From: Suillus spraguei
Taxonomy: Eukaryota > Basidiomycota > Agaricomycetes > Boletales > Suillaceae
Assembly (NCBI GenBank): GCA_016800925.1
Contig: JABCPU010000821.1
Coordinates: 1-25,314, forward strand
Length of the DNA: 25,314 bases
Reading direction: 5' to 3'
Under the pieces are notes generated by a model, which worked only from the letters and a program-made list of their open reading frames with translations, did not search any database and was not told the origin of the DNA. Shown piece by piece: positions 17,803-25,314 of the stretch. How positions within the stretch are numbered: position 1 is the first letter of the stretch; each line of letters starts with the position of its first letter. The position numbers were made by a program, and so were the translations under genes.

Positions 17803-18473
17803 TCATCTTTCTGTATGCGTTTGTAAAGGCACTTGCACTTGCAGACCAGTACAAAACGTTTTGTCTTGCCTGACCTTAAAAAAGTCGTGATCTTCTTCTC
17901 CCCTTTGCTCATTTGAGCGCACTTCACACCAATCGTCTTTTGTAGTTAGTAGACCTCTACCAGGCCCAGCCTTACATTGCTGCTGCTAGTAGACAGTGGA
18001 CGAGCAACATTAGGTGTTCGATCCGTGACCTCAGTGCTGGCCCAAGACCCTGCCTGCTGAGCTCTACGATAATTTCCTTTTACGATAGTTTCTTTTCATA
18101 CGATAGAAGGTCTAGTCTTCTTCTGAGTATTTAGTGGAATTGCCTCATTGTCTAAGATAGACTGGTCGCTTGTAAGCTTCGGCTGGAAGAGCACTGTGTC
18201 CCTCGAGATAACTTTTCCTACTTGGAAGATCACAAAAACCTTTACTATAGTCTTCCTAGTTAGTAAATAAGGAAGCACCTAGTTGGGTTGATTAAAGAAC
18301 CCTTTAGGACCTGAGTACGTGGTAGATCCGATCAGATATCGGGGACCACTCAGTTTTCCATTTACATACTTCTTTTCCATCTCCTCTTCACCATTTTTCC
18401 TATTCGGGTTGACCGTTACAACTAGTCAACCACAGACATCAGTAAATTGGGTTCCAGAAAACAACTGGTACTA
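17803..18473. other. Leader or old LTR of element 2; no gene
   Basis: No protein-like frame spans this stretch, and nothing in the window matches it. It lies directly upstream of the element 2 gag start, so part of it is probably the decayed 5' LTR and leader of that element. The sequence GGTTGAC (18407-18413) is the inverse of GTCAACC (18425-18431) around a CGTTACA that would suit an LTR end at 18420. The LTR start could not be found. Confidence 0.4.
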
Positions 18474-19522
18474 TGTCTGCTCCCGCTACCACTATTCACA
18501 GTGAACAAGCCTTGGCTGAGTATATCGCAAATGCTATCAATGTTGCGATTGCTCCAGTCCAAGAGCAAGTTCAAAGACTCAGGATATGAATGATGTCCTA
18601 CAAGACCAGAATGAAAAACTCCATGAACAACTCCGTCAATATAGGGACAGAATTGATGATCTGGAAGCAAAACCTGCACCAACATCTTCTGGAGGAGCTC
18701 CCAAAATTGTGAAGCCAACAGAGTTCACTGGAGGAAAAGATTCCATCGACATTGAAACATTCTTGGCACAAGTATCCCTCTACCTCACACAATACCCTAA
18801 CACAACAGAACAACAACATCTCAGTTGAATGTTGTCTTACCTAAAGGGAAATGCTGGAAAATGGGCAGAACCTTATGTTAAACAACAAGCTGCAGGACAG
18901 TTGGACTTTAAAGACTTCTTAGAAGAGTTCTCACGCATGTTTAAGGATGAGAACAAAGAAGCAAAGGCCATCAGAGAATTAGAGACCCTTAGCAAGGATC
19001 TAGTTCTGTTCCAGAATATGTTGCATCTTTCAAACAGAAGTCAGTCTTCACGAACTTCTCCGATTATGACCTTTGCCTCAAACTCCGATCTGGTTTACAA
19101 ACCCAGATCAAAGAACAACTTGCTCATGTTGCACTCAAGGACAAGAACACTTTCAATAAATTGGTTGAAAGAGCAGTAGAAATTGGGCAAAACTTTGAAG
19201 AGTTGGATGCAGAAAAGAAGTGAAACACCTGGTGGACTCCCAAGTCTAACAGTGGAGTTCCTTCTTCATCAAGGGCTGGACCCAGTAACAGTGACACCAT
19301 GGATGTCGACTCTGGAAGGCAAAAGAATGCCCCCAAACCGCAAGGAAAGCCTAGTGCTTTCAAATGTTATAGATGCGGTGGAGAAGGCCATATGGCTAGG
19401 AACTGTAAAGAAGTGCCGAAACCAGCACAAGTGAAGGCATCGTCTGCCAAAGAAGAAACCGCGCCCAAATGGTTTAAGGACTGGCTATCCTACAAAGAAG
19501 GCAAGAGTTTTCAGAAGGGTTA
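18474..19522 (+). pseudogene. gag: gag, element 2
   Basis: The start ATG at 18474 opens MSAPATTIHSEQALAEYIAN; a frameshift at about 18585 moves the frame to QNEKLHEQLRQYRDRIDDLE, a coiled coil. The capsid region follows (VKPTEFTGGKDSIDIETFLA, then SYLKGNAGKWAEPYVKQQ and LEEFSRMFKDENKEAKA) after an in-frame TGA (18826-18828) at a probable Trp. Frame changes near 19005 and 19220 lead to the zinc knuckle CYRCGGEGHMARNC (19365-19406). The tail APKWFKDWLSYKEGKSF ends at TAA, 19520-19522. Gag would form the particle and bind element RNA; with three frameshifts it is dead. Confidence 0.87.
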
Positions 19523-19584
19523 AAGTCAGAGTCTGCAGACCTAGACCTGAACAATTGATTCTCTATTCTTTCTAGTTTTTCAGA

Positions 19585-20020
19585 TGTAATGGAAGTGTAT
19601 ATATGATCCAAATCAGAACATTTTATATTCCGATTACACTGAAAGGAAAGAACAGACAAGCAGACATAAAAGCACTTGTGGATTGCGGTGCATCAACATT
19701 ATTTATAAGTGAAAGATTTGTGAAGAACAATGATGTCTGATGTCGTAAATTATTGCATCCCATACCAGTCAAGAACATTGATGGTTCCTTAAATGCCGCC
19801 AGATCTATGACAAGATTCGCTGAAATAGGACTAAAGATTGGAGATCATGAAGAAGATAAAGCAGCCTTCATGGTTACAGATCTAGGAAGCGATGATGTCA
19901 TTATCGGTATAGATTGGCTAAGGTATCATAATCCAGAGATTGATTGGAACGCAGGACGATTTGCTCTTACACGATGCCCAGTCAAGTGTGAGACTAAAAA
20001 AGAAAAAAGACAAAAAAAAT
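19585..20020 (+). pseudogene. pol: Aspartic protease, element 2
   Basis: Reading across a stop near 19738, the frame gives FYIPITLKGKNRQADIKALV, then the active site DCGAS at 19681-19695 followed by TLFISERFVKNN, and KNIDGSLNAARSMTRFAEIG, ending in SDDVIIGIDWLRYHNPEIDW, the conserved C-terminal strand of retrotransposon proteases (ILGxxWLxxxNPxIDW). The frame is lost within an A-rich stretch at about 19997-20022 (a run of eight A), a likely indel, and continues in another frame into RT. Confidence 0.87.
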
Positions 20021-21205
20021 AGAGAAAAACGTAAAACCCAAAAACAGGGTGACTTGCCAGATTTGATTCCCACGGAAGAGGAAGATGATGACAAAGGCAT
20101 GGCGAAGAAGAGGGCAATGGTCGAGGAAATAGAAGATGAAGATAGTCCAAGGAATGAATGGATTAGATATAAAGCTTCTATCGCCACAGAACAAAAAGTA
20201 GCAGAGGAAGCTACTAAGAAGAAAAAGTCTGTAGAAGAAATGGTTCCAGACTGGCTTCACGATTACCTGGGTGTATTCTCAGAAGAGGAATCAAAGAGAT
20301 TTCCTGAAAGAAAGAAGTGGGATCATGCGATAGATCTCAAAGATGAGAATGATCTTCCACCGAATGCAACACCATATCCTTTATCACCCAAAGAAATGGA
20401 CACACTGAAAGATTGGTTAAAAGCCAAAACTGCATTAGGACGTATTAGAGATTCACAATCTCCTGTTGCAGCATCTTTCTTCTTTGTGGCCAAAAAAGAT
20501 GGCAAATTATGACCAGTAATGGATTATAGAAAGCTCAATAAGAAAACAGTTAAAAATGCGTACCCTTTACCGAGATCTCAAGATTTAATTGATGCTTTAA
20601 CTGGTGCCACAATGTACTCCAAAATGAATGTACGATGGGGATACAATAATATTCGGATGAAGGAAGGAGACAAGTGGAAGGCAGCCTTCAAAACGCCTTT
20701 TGGTCACCATGAACCAACCATAATGTACTTCGGATTGACAAATTCTCCAGCAACTTTTCAGACCATGATGAACAAAATATTTAGAGATCTCATTGATGGA
20801 AAGACGGTTGTTGTCTACATCGATGACATCTTAGTCTTTACAAATGGAAATAAGGAGCAACACCGAAAAGTCGTGTGAGAAGTACTCAAACAATTAAAAG
20901 ATAATGATCTGTTCTTGAAACCAGAAAAATGTAGTTTCGAACAGTCTAAAGTCGAATTCTTAGGGTTGATCATGGAAAAAGGCAATGTGTCTATGGACCC
21001 TGTGAAAGTAGAAGGAGTATTAAAATGGCCTGTTCCAAAATGCGTAAAAGATATACAAGCATTCATGGGCATTGCTAACTTCTATCAAAGATTCATATTG
21101 GGGTTCTCAGACATAGCCAGACCAATGAATGATTTGCTAAGAAAAGATGTTCCATGGAATTGGACGGAGAAACAACAACATGCATTTGATGAATTGAAGA
21201 AATAA
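20021..21205 (+). pseudogene. pol: Reverse transcriptase, element 2
   Basis: A charged linker (DLIPTEEEDDDKG) precedes VPDWLHDYLGVFSEEESKRF and the RT fold: AASFFFVAKKDGKL, a TGA at 20510-20512 for Arg, PVMDYRKLNKKTVKNAYPLP, then MYSKMNVRWGYNNIRM. In the last motif the first catalytic Asp of the usual LDVRWGYNN is Asn (20627-20629). The catalytic box YIDD is intact at 20816-20827. Further stops are TGA at 20876-20878 (Arg expected) and TAA at 21203-21205. The thumb reads as KPEKCSFEQSKVEFLGLIM and IQAFMGIANFYQRFI. The frame is otherwise well preserved, so decay is mostly by substitution. Confidence 0.93.
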
Positions 21206-21831
21206 ATCACAGAAGCTCCACTCCTAGTAATGCCAGATGTTGAGAAAAAGAAAAGAATAGAGACCGATGCTTCTGATTATGCATCTGGTGCAGTACTGTC
21301 TCAACAGATGGAAGATGGACTATGGCATCCTGTCGCTTATTATTCGAAGTCAATGAATGATGCAGAACGAAATTACGACATTCATGACAAAGAATTGCTA
21401 GCAATCATTTGAGCATTAGAAGAGTGGAGGCACTATGTGCAGGGAGCACCTCATCCTGTGGAGATCTGGACCAATCATAAAAATCTCGAGTATTTCATGA
21501 CAAGTCAAAAATTGACATGAAGGCAAGCCAGATGGAGTTTGTTCCTGGTGGAGTATGAATTTACACTCCAACATAAGCCTGGTGTAGTCAATGATAAGGC
21601 TGATCATCTGTCTCAGAGATCAGACCACAGAGGGGGGGTAGAAAATGACAATTCTGATCGCGTTTTGCTCAAACTGGAATTTTTCAAAATCAATGCTGCT
21701 AAAAGAGGCCAAGTTCTGATAGAAGGAGAAAAATCTCTCCTCAAAAAGATTAGACAATGTACAGAACGAGAGCCTGAAGTAATGAAAGCATTAGAAACGC
21801 TAAAAGCAGCACCGGTGCAATTGCGTAGAGG
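21206..21831 (+). pseudogene. pol: RNase H and integrase linker, element 2
   Basis: RNase H motifs are [16 protein letters not shown], then [20 protein letters not shown] and DKELLAII, a TGA at 21410-21412 for Arg, [19 protein letters not shown], and NHKNLEYF with Asn in place of the usual Asp (21473-21475). A TGA at 21518-21520 replaces the first Arg of LTRRQARW. FLVEYEFTLQHKPGVVNDKA and DHLSQRSDH end RNase H. The segment up to ALETLKAAPVQLRRG matches the linker that normally runs into the integrase zinc finger. LTR-A2 starts at 21832. Confidence 0.9.
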
Positions 21832-21999
21832 TGTTAAGACTGTACTCAAGGTAGAGAGATTCGAAGGGCTTTGGCCTCAGTTCGTGCACTGTGCCCCTTT
21901 CCCGAGTAATGCCCCTTATTTCAGGGAGAAGTTATTCGTCCGAAGATCCGGAAGGAGTTGCGTGATGGATCCGGACGTTCAAAGGTATCGGATATGATA
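21832..21999 (-). repeat. LTR-A2 fragment, interrupted by element 3
   Basis: TGTTAAGACTGTACTC through GGTATCGGATATGATA matches 12827-12998 of the complete LTR-A2, including the terminal TGTTAAG. It breaks off exactly where the LTR-C of element 3 starts. AGAGG (21827-21831) should be its left target duplication; the right copy would be outside the window. Confidence 0.88.
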
Positions 22000-22167
22000 T
22001 GTTACAGTTGTATGTACCCCTATTCATTTTCCCTTTATCTTCTTACTTGTATATCACGTCACATGACTTGACTCATATGCTCAATGCATCTGTACAATAC
22101 ATGCCTTCCTTCTTAGGATACGCAGTTACATTCTCACGGTTACCTGGTCTGTGCGCACATATCTACC

Positions 22168-22175
22168 TATATAAG
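22168..22175 (+). promoter_or_regulatory. TATA box of LTR-C
   Basis: TATATAAG, with the start of transcription expected about 25-35 bp downstream (about 22195-22205). The related copy at 14572-14978 has a comparable A/T box (TATTTAAG read on the minus strand). Confidence 0.6.
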
Positions 22176-22201
22176 CACAGTGTACTTGTAGTAGATTCTT
22201 T

Positions 22202-22212
22202 ACTTTAATCTT
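22202..22212 (+). promoter_or_regulatory. Putative self-primer in the R region
   Basis: ACTTTAATCTT lies about 34 bp after the TATA start, where the transcript should begin. It is the exact reverse complement of 22475-22485. It is conserved in the LTR-C copy at 14572-14978. Confidence 0.5.
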
Positions 22213-22474
22213 ACTGGGTTTTACCTGGAATCTCCTTCGCTTAGGTCTCCAACCTAGGTCGTCTTGAATCGTCTCTAAGTCTAAGCACTCCTTAGCCTTA
22301 GTCTCTATTCTTGTAGAACCTCTTAGACTTGTCTTTGAGGCCGAACCCTTGATCGTACTCGGAACGCGTTCCTTGTACTTTCACCTTGTTCTCTTTTGAA
22401 CATTGTAAGAACCTCCCAGTAGACCGTCTGTGTCTTTTCACTATCGCTGGTGACGCCATCCCAGTTCGTAACAA

Positions 22475-22485
22475 AAGATTAAAGT
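22475..22485 (+). promoter_or_regulatory. Putative self-priming primer binding site
   Basis: AAGATTAAAGT begins one base after the LTR end (22473). It is perfectly complementary over 11 nt to the presumed transcript 5' end. No TGG-type tRNA primer site is seen here. The arrangement is that of Tf1/sushi elements, which prime reverse transcription with their own mRNA. Confidence 0.5.
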
Positions 22486-22672
22486 CTATCTGATTGTCGA
22501 CTATCCAGTCTTCAACCTGGAAACCTGATTGCTTAAATAAGCAGATTAGTGTATGCGTACGCTAAGCCAATTGTCAAGAAAGGCCCTCTGACAGAAGACA
22601 AGCCCTAACGGACAGCAAGACAGCGCGTGTAGGCATTGAGAAAGTATAAACTCACCAGACAAATCGCCAAAT

Positions 22673-23508
22673 ATGACGACCAAAGAATTCGAATACAAGA
22701 TTGGCCAGCCAAAAGCTTTTGATGGAGATCACGACAATTCTCACTAATTTATCCAGTCATGTAATCTCCACTTCAATATCAACGAAAAGCTTTACACTAC
22801 CGACAAACAGAAGATCATTTTCATAACATCCTTTATGACCGAAAGGAATGCCAAATCCTGGAAGAGCAATTCCTTGACCATGCTCAATCAACCGACACCT
22901 CTGGACAAAAAGTTGGTTATGGGACAATGGTGGATTTTATGAAAAGCTTCAAAGAAACCTTTGACCCGGTGGATACCAAAGGAACCGCACTCACGAAACT
23001 CAGGGACCTTAAACAAGGAAGTGGAGATCTTCACACTTACATCGCTGATTTCGAGGCGCTTGCAGCCAAGGCTCATATCACCAATAATGCAACAAAGATC
23101 CAATTCTTCCAAGATGGCCTGAATTGGGGCATCCTTACAAAGCTTTTCGCACTAGGAGATGTCTCAGAAGTATTCCGAGACGTTGTGCTGCAATGCATTT
23201 CCATTGACAATTCCCATCATCGCCTTCAAGCCATGAGGACACGTCATGCTCCACAACAGAAAAAGAAGAACTATGGAAATGCACGTTACATACCGAACCG
23301 TGATTCCAACGCAATGATCGTAGATCGAATCTCCAATATGGAGAGATCCGAATGCATGAAGAAAGGACAATGTTTCGGATGCAAGAAGACAGGACATCGC
23401 ATTCATAATTGTCCTGACAGAAAGAAGAAGACCCCGCTCCGACAAACCAAAGTCAAAGAAGAAGAAGAAGATGAAGAAACTGTAAGGCGGGTTGTTGAGG
23501 ATTTTTGA
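22673..23508 (+). pseudogene. gag: gag, element 3
   Basis: The ATG at 22673 opens MTTKEFEYKIGQPKAFDGDH. An in-frame TAA (22745-22747) sits where similar gags read SHxFIQSC. FIQSCNLHFNINEKLYTTDK and MTERNAKSWKSN follow. A frame change near 22905 leads to VDFMKSFKETFDPVDTKGTA, DLHTYIADFEALAAKAHITN and IQFFQDGLNWGILTKLF, the helical capsid core. The nucleocapsid has basic segments and the knuckle CFGCKKTGHRIHNC (23371-23412), then an acidic tail up to TGA at 23506-23508. Gag would package the RNA; with one stop and one frameshift it is inactive. Confidence 0.88.
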
Positions 23509-23570
23509 CTTGGAGAAACAAAGATTCGACGTATGTTTCTCCCAATGTATTACTAAGACTTGTACGCGCT

Positions 23571-23948
23571 GTAGGTGAAAGAAAAGAACTTCGTGTCCCT
23601 ATCACCCTTCACTCACGTACTCGCTTAAAAATCCATTGACACCACCGCTGTCATTGATTCAGGAGCGCAGGAACATTCATTTCTGAGGAGTTTGTGAAAC
23701 TCCATCAAATCACACGACAAAAACTTAAAACACCATTTCGAGTTACTACAGCAGATGGAACTCTTATCAAAGGAGGACCAATCATGGACTACTGTCTCCT
23801 AGTGGTCAAAATTGATGAACGAACCATGTATGGAAAGTTCAACATCACCAAACTAGGAAGAAGGGATCAAATCCTTCTGGGAATTCTGTGGTTACATGCA
23901 ATGAACCCGAGTATAGATTGGGCGGCTGAAACACTCGTTCTTTCCTGA
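23571..23948 (+). pseudogene. pol: Aspartic protease, element 3
   Basis: ERKELRVPITLHSRTRLKIH is followed by a stop and frame change, then TAVIDSGA with the active site DSGA at 23656-23667. One base is missing or added just after it, and the frame that follows gives FISEEFVKLHQITRQKLKTP, then TTADGTLIKGGPI and RDQILLGILWLHAMNPSIDW, the protease C-terminal motif, ending TGA at 23946-23948. The frameshift lies directly at the catalytic loop. Confidence 0.87.
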
Positions 23949-25314
23949 ACAATGAAATTGGATGAAATCGAAAACAATATGGATACGGACAGAAAGAAGA
24001 ATGGATTACCTCCAGCCTTTAATTGTCATTCTAAGAAATGGCAATATTCCCGACTTCCGAAATCTCTCGTAACCCCTTCAATTTCTAATGACCCTGAACT
24101 GGAAGTACAAACCCTGCGTACCATCGACCTCATTCCCCATGTACAACTGCCACGACCAGTATCGCCGATTCCCCACGCAGAAAAAGCGCAAGAATGAATC
24201 AGAACCTGAGTGTCGGGTCGGACAAGAACCTATTGAGCAACGGCCAATAGAAGAACAGAAATATGGAAAAAGAAAAAGCAGAAGAAGAGATCCCAGGACG
24301 AGATACCAACATACTGAAATTATCCAAGTTCTATGTCCCCCCGAAAACTCTTTCAGCTTCGACTGAAGAAATCCCCGAAGAAGAAGAAGAATCCATGCCC
24401 TCGTTGATCCCAACAGAGGATGATGACCAATTCAACACCATGCAAGATGTCTGGCATGCACCAGAAGTGCGAGAGATGTCCTCTTATGAGCTTGGAGATG
24501 GAGAATTCCTTGTGGAATACGATACCGATGGAGTCAGTATGAGGATCATCGAAGAAGTATCCATGGATACATCTCTCACACGAGATGGAACTTTCCTACT
24601 CGAACAACTTCCCAATTACTCCACGATCTCCCTTCCAAAATACAGTAACAAAGCTCAAGAATTTGCCATGGATGAGAAGGAAAAGAAAAAGAAATCCTTC
24701 GAAGAATTGGTTCCGAATTATTTGCACGACTTTGCAGACGTCTTTGCTAAGGACGGACTGAACAAACTACCTCCCGAACGCCCCTGGTATTGATCATCGG
24801 ATTGATACTAAACCCGGTTTCATCCCTCATATGTCTAAGGTTTACCCGCTATCGGAAAAAGAACATACTGCCGTCAAAATGTTTATCGATGAAATGTTGC
24901 GAAAGGTTTTATCTCAGAATCAAAGTCACCCCAAGCCAGTGGTTTTCTTCTTTGTGGGAAAGAAGAGTGGAGAATTGCGTCCCTGTCAAGATTATCACTA
25001 CATTAATGATTGGACAGTCAAAACGCCTATCCACTCCCACTCCCTATCTCCCTTGTAGCACGCCTTCATAATGCATAGTTCTTTACGAAAATGGATATCC
25101 GGTCCGGTTATAAACAATATTCGCATCCATCCCGATGATCGCTGGAAAGCTGCTTTTACTACGGAATTCGGCCTCTTCGAACCAAACGTCATGTTCTTTG
25201 GCCTCTGCAATTCCCCAACTTTCCAAGCATACATGAATCGCACCTTTCAACAGGAAATCACAAAGGATGGATGGTATTTACATGGACGATATTCCTTGAT
25301 TTTCTCTACAACAA
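23949..25314 (+). pseudogene. pol: Linker and reverse transcriptase, element 3 (cut by window end)
   Basis: A long, charged, frameshifted linker (to about 24660) contains SMPSLIPTEDDDQFN. RT begins with KKKSFEELVPNYLHDFADVF and KDGLNKLPPERPW, a frameshift at about 24790, MSKVYPLSEKEHTAVKMFID, PVVFFFVGKKSGELRPCQDY, a stop near 25056, the block KMDIRSGY with its catalytic Asp (about 25090-25113), then IRIHPDDRWKAAFTTEFGLF and NVMFFGLCNSPTFQ. The YMDD catalytic box is readable near 25281-25292 in a shifted frame. The window ends there. RT copies the element RNA into DNA; four or more frame breaks make this copy non-functional. Confidence 0.88.

Larger units (their letters stand above)
18474..21831 (+). 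mobile_element. Element 2: degraded Ty3/Gypsy retrotransposon
   Basis: On one strand it has gag with a coiled coil and zinc knuckle, a protease (DCGAS), RT (YIDD), RNase H and the start of the integrase N-terminal linker. The gag and pol style differ clearly from element 1, so it is a separate lineage. It ends where an LTR-A2 begins at 21832. Since that LTR is itself interrupted by element 3, the integrase of element 2 may continue right of the window. Confidence 0.9.
22000..22473 (+). repeat. 5' LTR-C of element 3
   Basis: This 474-bp LTR runs from TGTTACAGTTGTATG to CAGTTCGTAACA. It is related to the reverse copy at 14572-14978. It contains a TATA box at 22168-22175 and lies directly upstream of the gag leader, as a 5' LTR should. 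Confidence 0.88.
22000..25314 (+). mobile_element. Element 3: Ty3/Gypsy retrotransposon with 5' LTR, cut by window end
   Basis: A complete 5' LTR (22000-22473) is followed at once by a putative self-primer site, a leader, gag with a zinc knuckle, protease and RT as far as the YMDD box. It lies inside LTR-A2, which lies inside element 2. Frameshifts and stops in gag and pol show decay, though less extreme than in element 1. The rest of pol and the 3' LTR are expected right of the window. Confidence 0.87.

Noticed and set aside
16487..17807. Target duplication around LTR-A1 (TCCAC / TCATC)
   Set aside because: Two of five bases differ, and the transposase frame does not resume on the right.
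18066..18104. Three ACGATA repeats as a regulatory array
   Set aside because: They are too short and irregularly spaced to support a function without a comparison copy.
18407..18431. Inverted repeat GGTTGAC/GTCAACC as a terminator, or a self-primer site for element 2
   Set aside because: It is only 7 bp. The LTR of element 2 could not be delimited, and no convincing partner for a self-primer was found upstream (only a short GGTTGA-like match near 18280).
1..25314. A functional gene cluster, defence system or other undescribed multi-gene system
   Set aside because: All recognisable coding sequence belongs to decayed transposable elements or one interrupted gene. No set of intact neighbouring genes is present.

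Overview
The window reads as transposon-rich heterochromatin from a mushroom-forming fungus (Basidiomycota, probably Agaricomycetes). The evidence is three Ty3/Gypsy elements of fungal chromovirus type, a Plavaka-type DNA transposase with short GT-AG introns of 53-54 bp, and an antisense Zn(2)Cys(6)-like gene with two 48-bp introns. I found no intact gene, rRNA, tRNA, CRISPR array or bacterial feature. Almost every coding piece carries frameshifts or in-frame stops. Many of the stops are TGA where the family has Arg (CGA), which points to C-to-T decay at CpG.

Layout: (1) 1-2137, four stacked LTR fragments (A2 in B1 in A1 in A2). (2) 2139-2909, a small unidentified Cys-rich ORF relic and a 70-bp tandem duplication. 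(3) 3223-11491, a chromovirus (element 1) running gag, zinc knuckle, protease, RT, RNase H, C-terminal domain and chromodomain. It is cut by five LTR insertions, and its integrase is missing. (4) 11549-13999, minus strand, a spliced gene fragment with a Cys cluster and a coiled coil, itself cut by two solo LTRs. (5) 14000-14978, a mosaic of LTR pieces. (6) 15411-16491, a Plavaka transposase fragment ending at a complete LTR-A1 (16492-17802). (7) 18474-21831, element 2, with gag, protease, RT and RNase H, broken by an LTR-A2. (8) 22000-25314, element 3, with its 5' LTR, a putative self-primer site, gag, protease and RT up to the catalytic box, where the window ends.

Three LTR families are defined here from internal comparison only. 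LTR-A (subfamilies A1 and A2) starts TGTCATATACC, ends GTAACA or TTAACA, and makes 5-bp target duplications. LTR-B usually starts TGTxxTGAAC, mostly ends TTTACA, and makes 4-bp duplications. LTR-C starts TGTTACAG, ends CGTAACA, and belongs to element 3. Most A and B copies are solo LTRs. Removing one LTR plus one duplication restores the reading frame of the interrupted gene at several sites, so those boundaries are secure to the base.

Nothing here works as a cooperating gene system. The most informative signals are the 11-nt complementarity between the presumed transcript start and the site just after the LTR in element 3 (the Tf1/sushi self-priming arrangement), the antisense spliced gene lying tail-to-tail with the chromovirus pol, the CpG-specific differences between paired target duplications, and a 480-bp octamer satellite grown inside one LTR.
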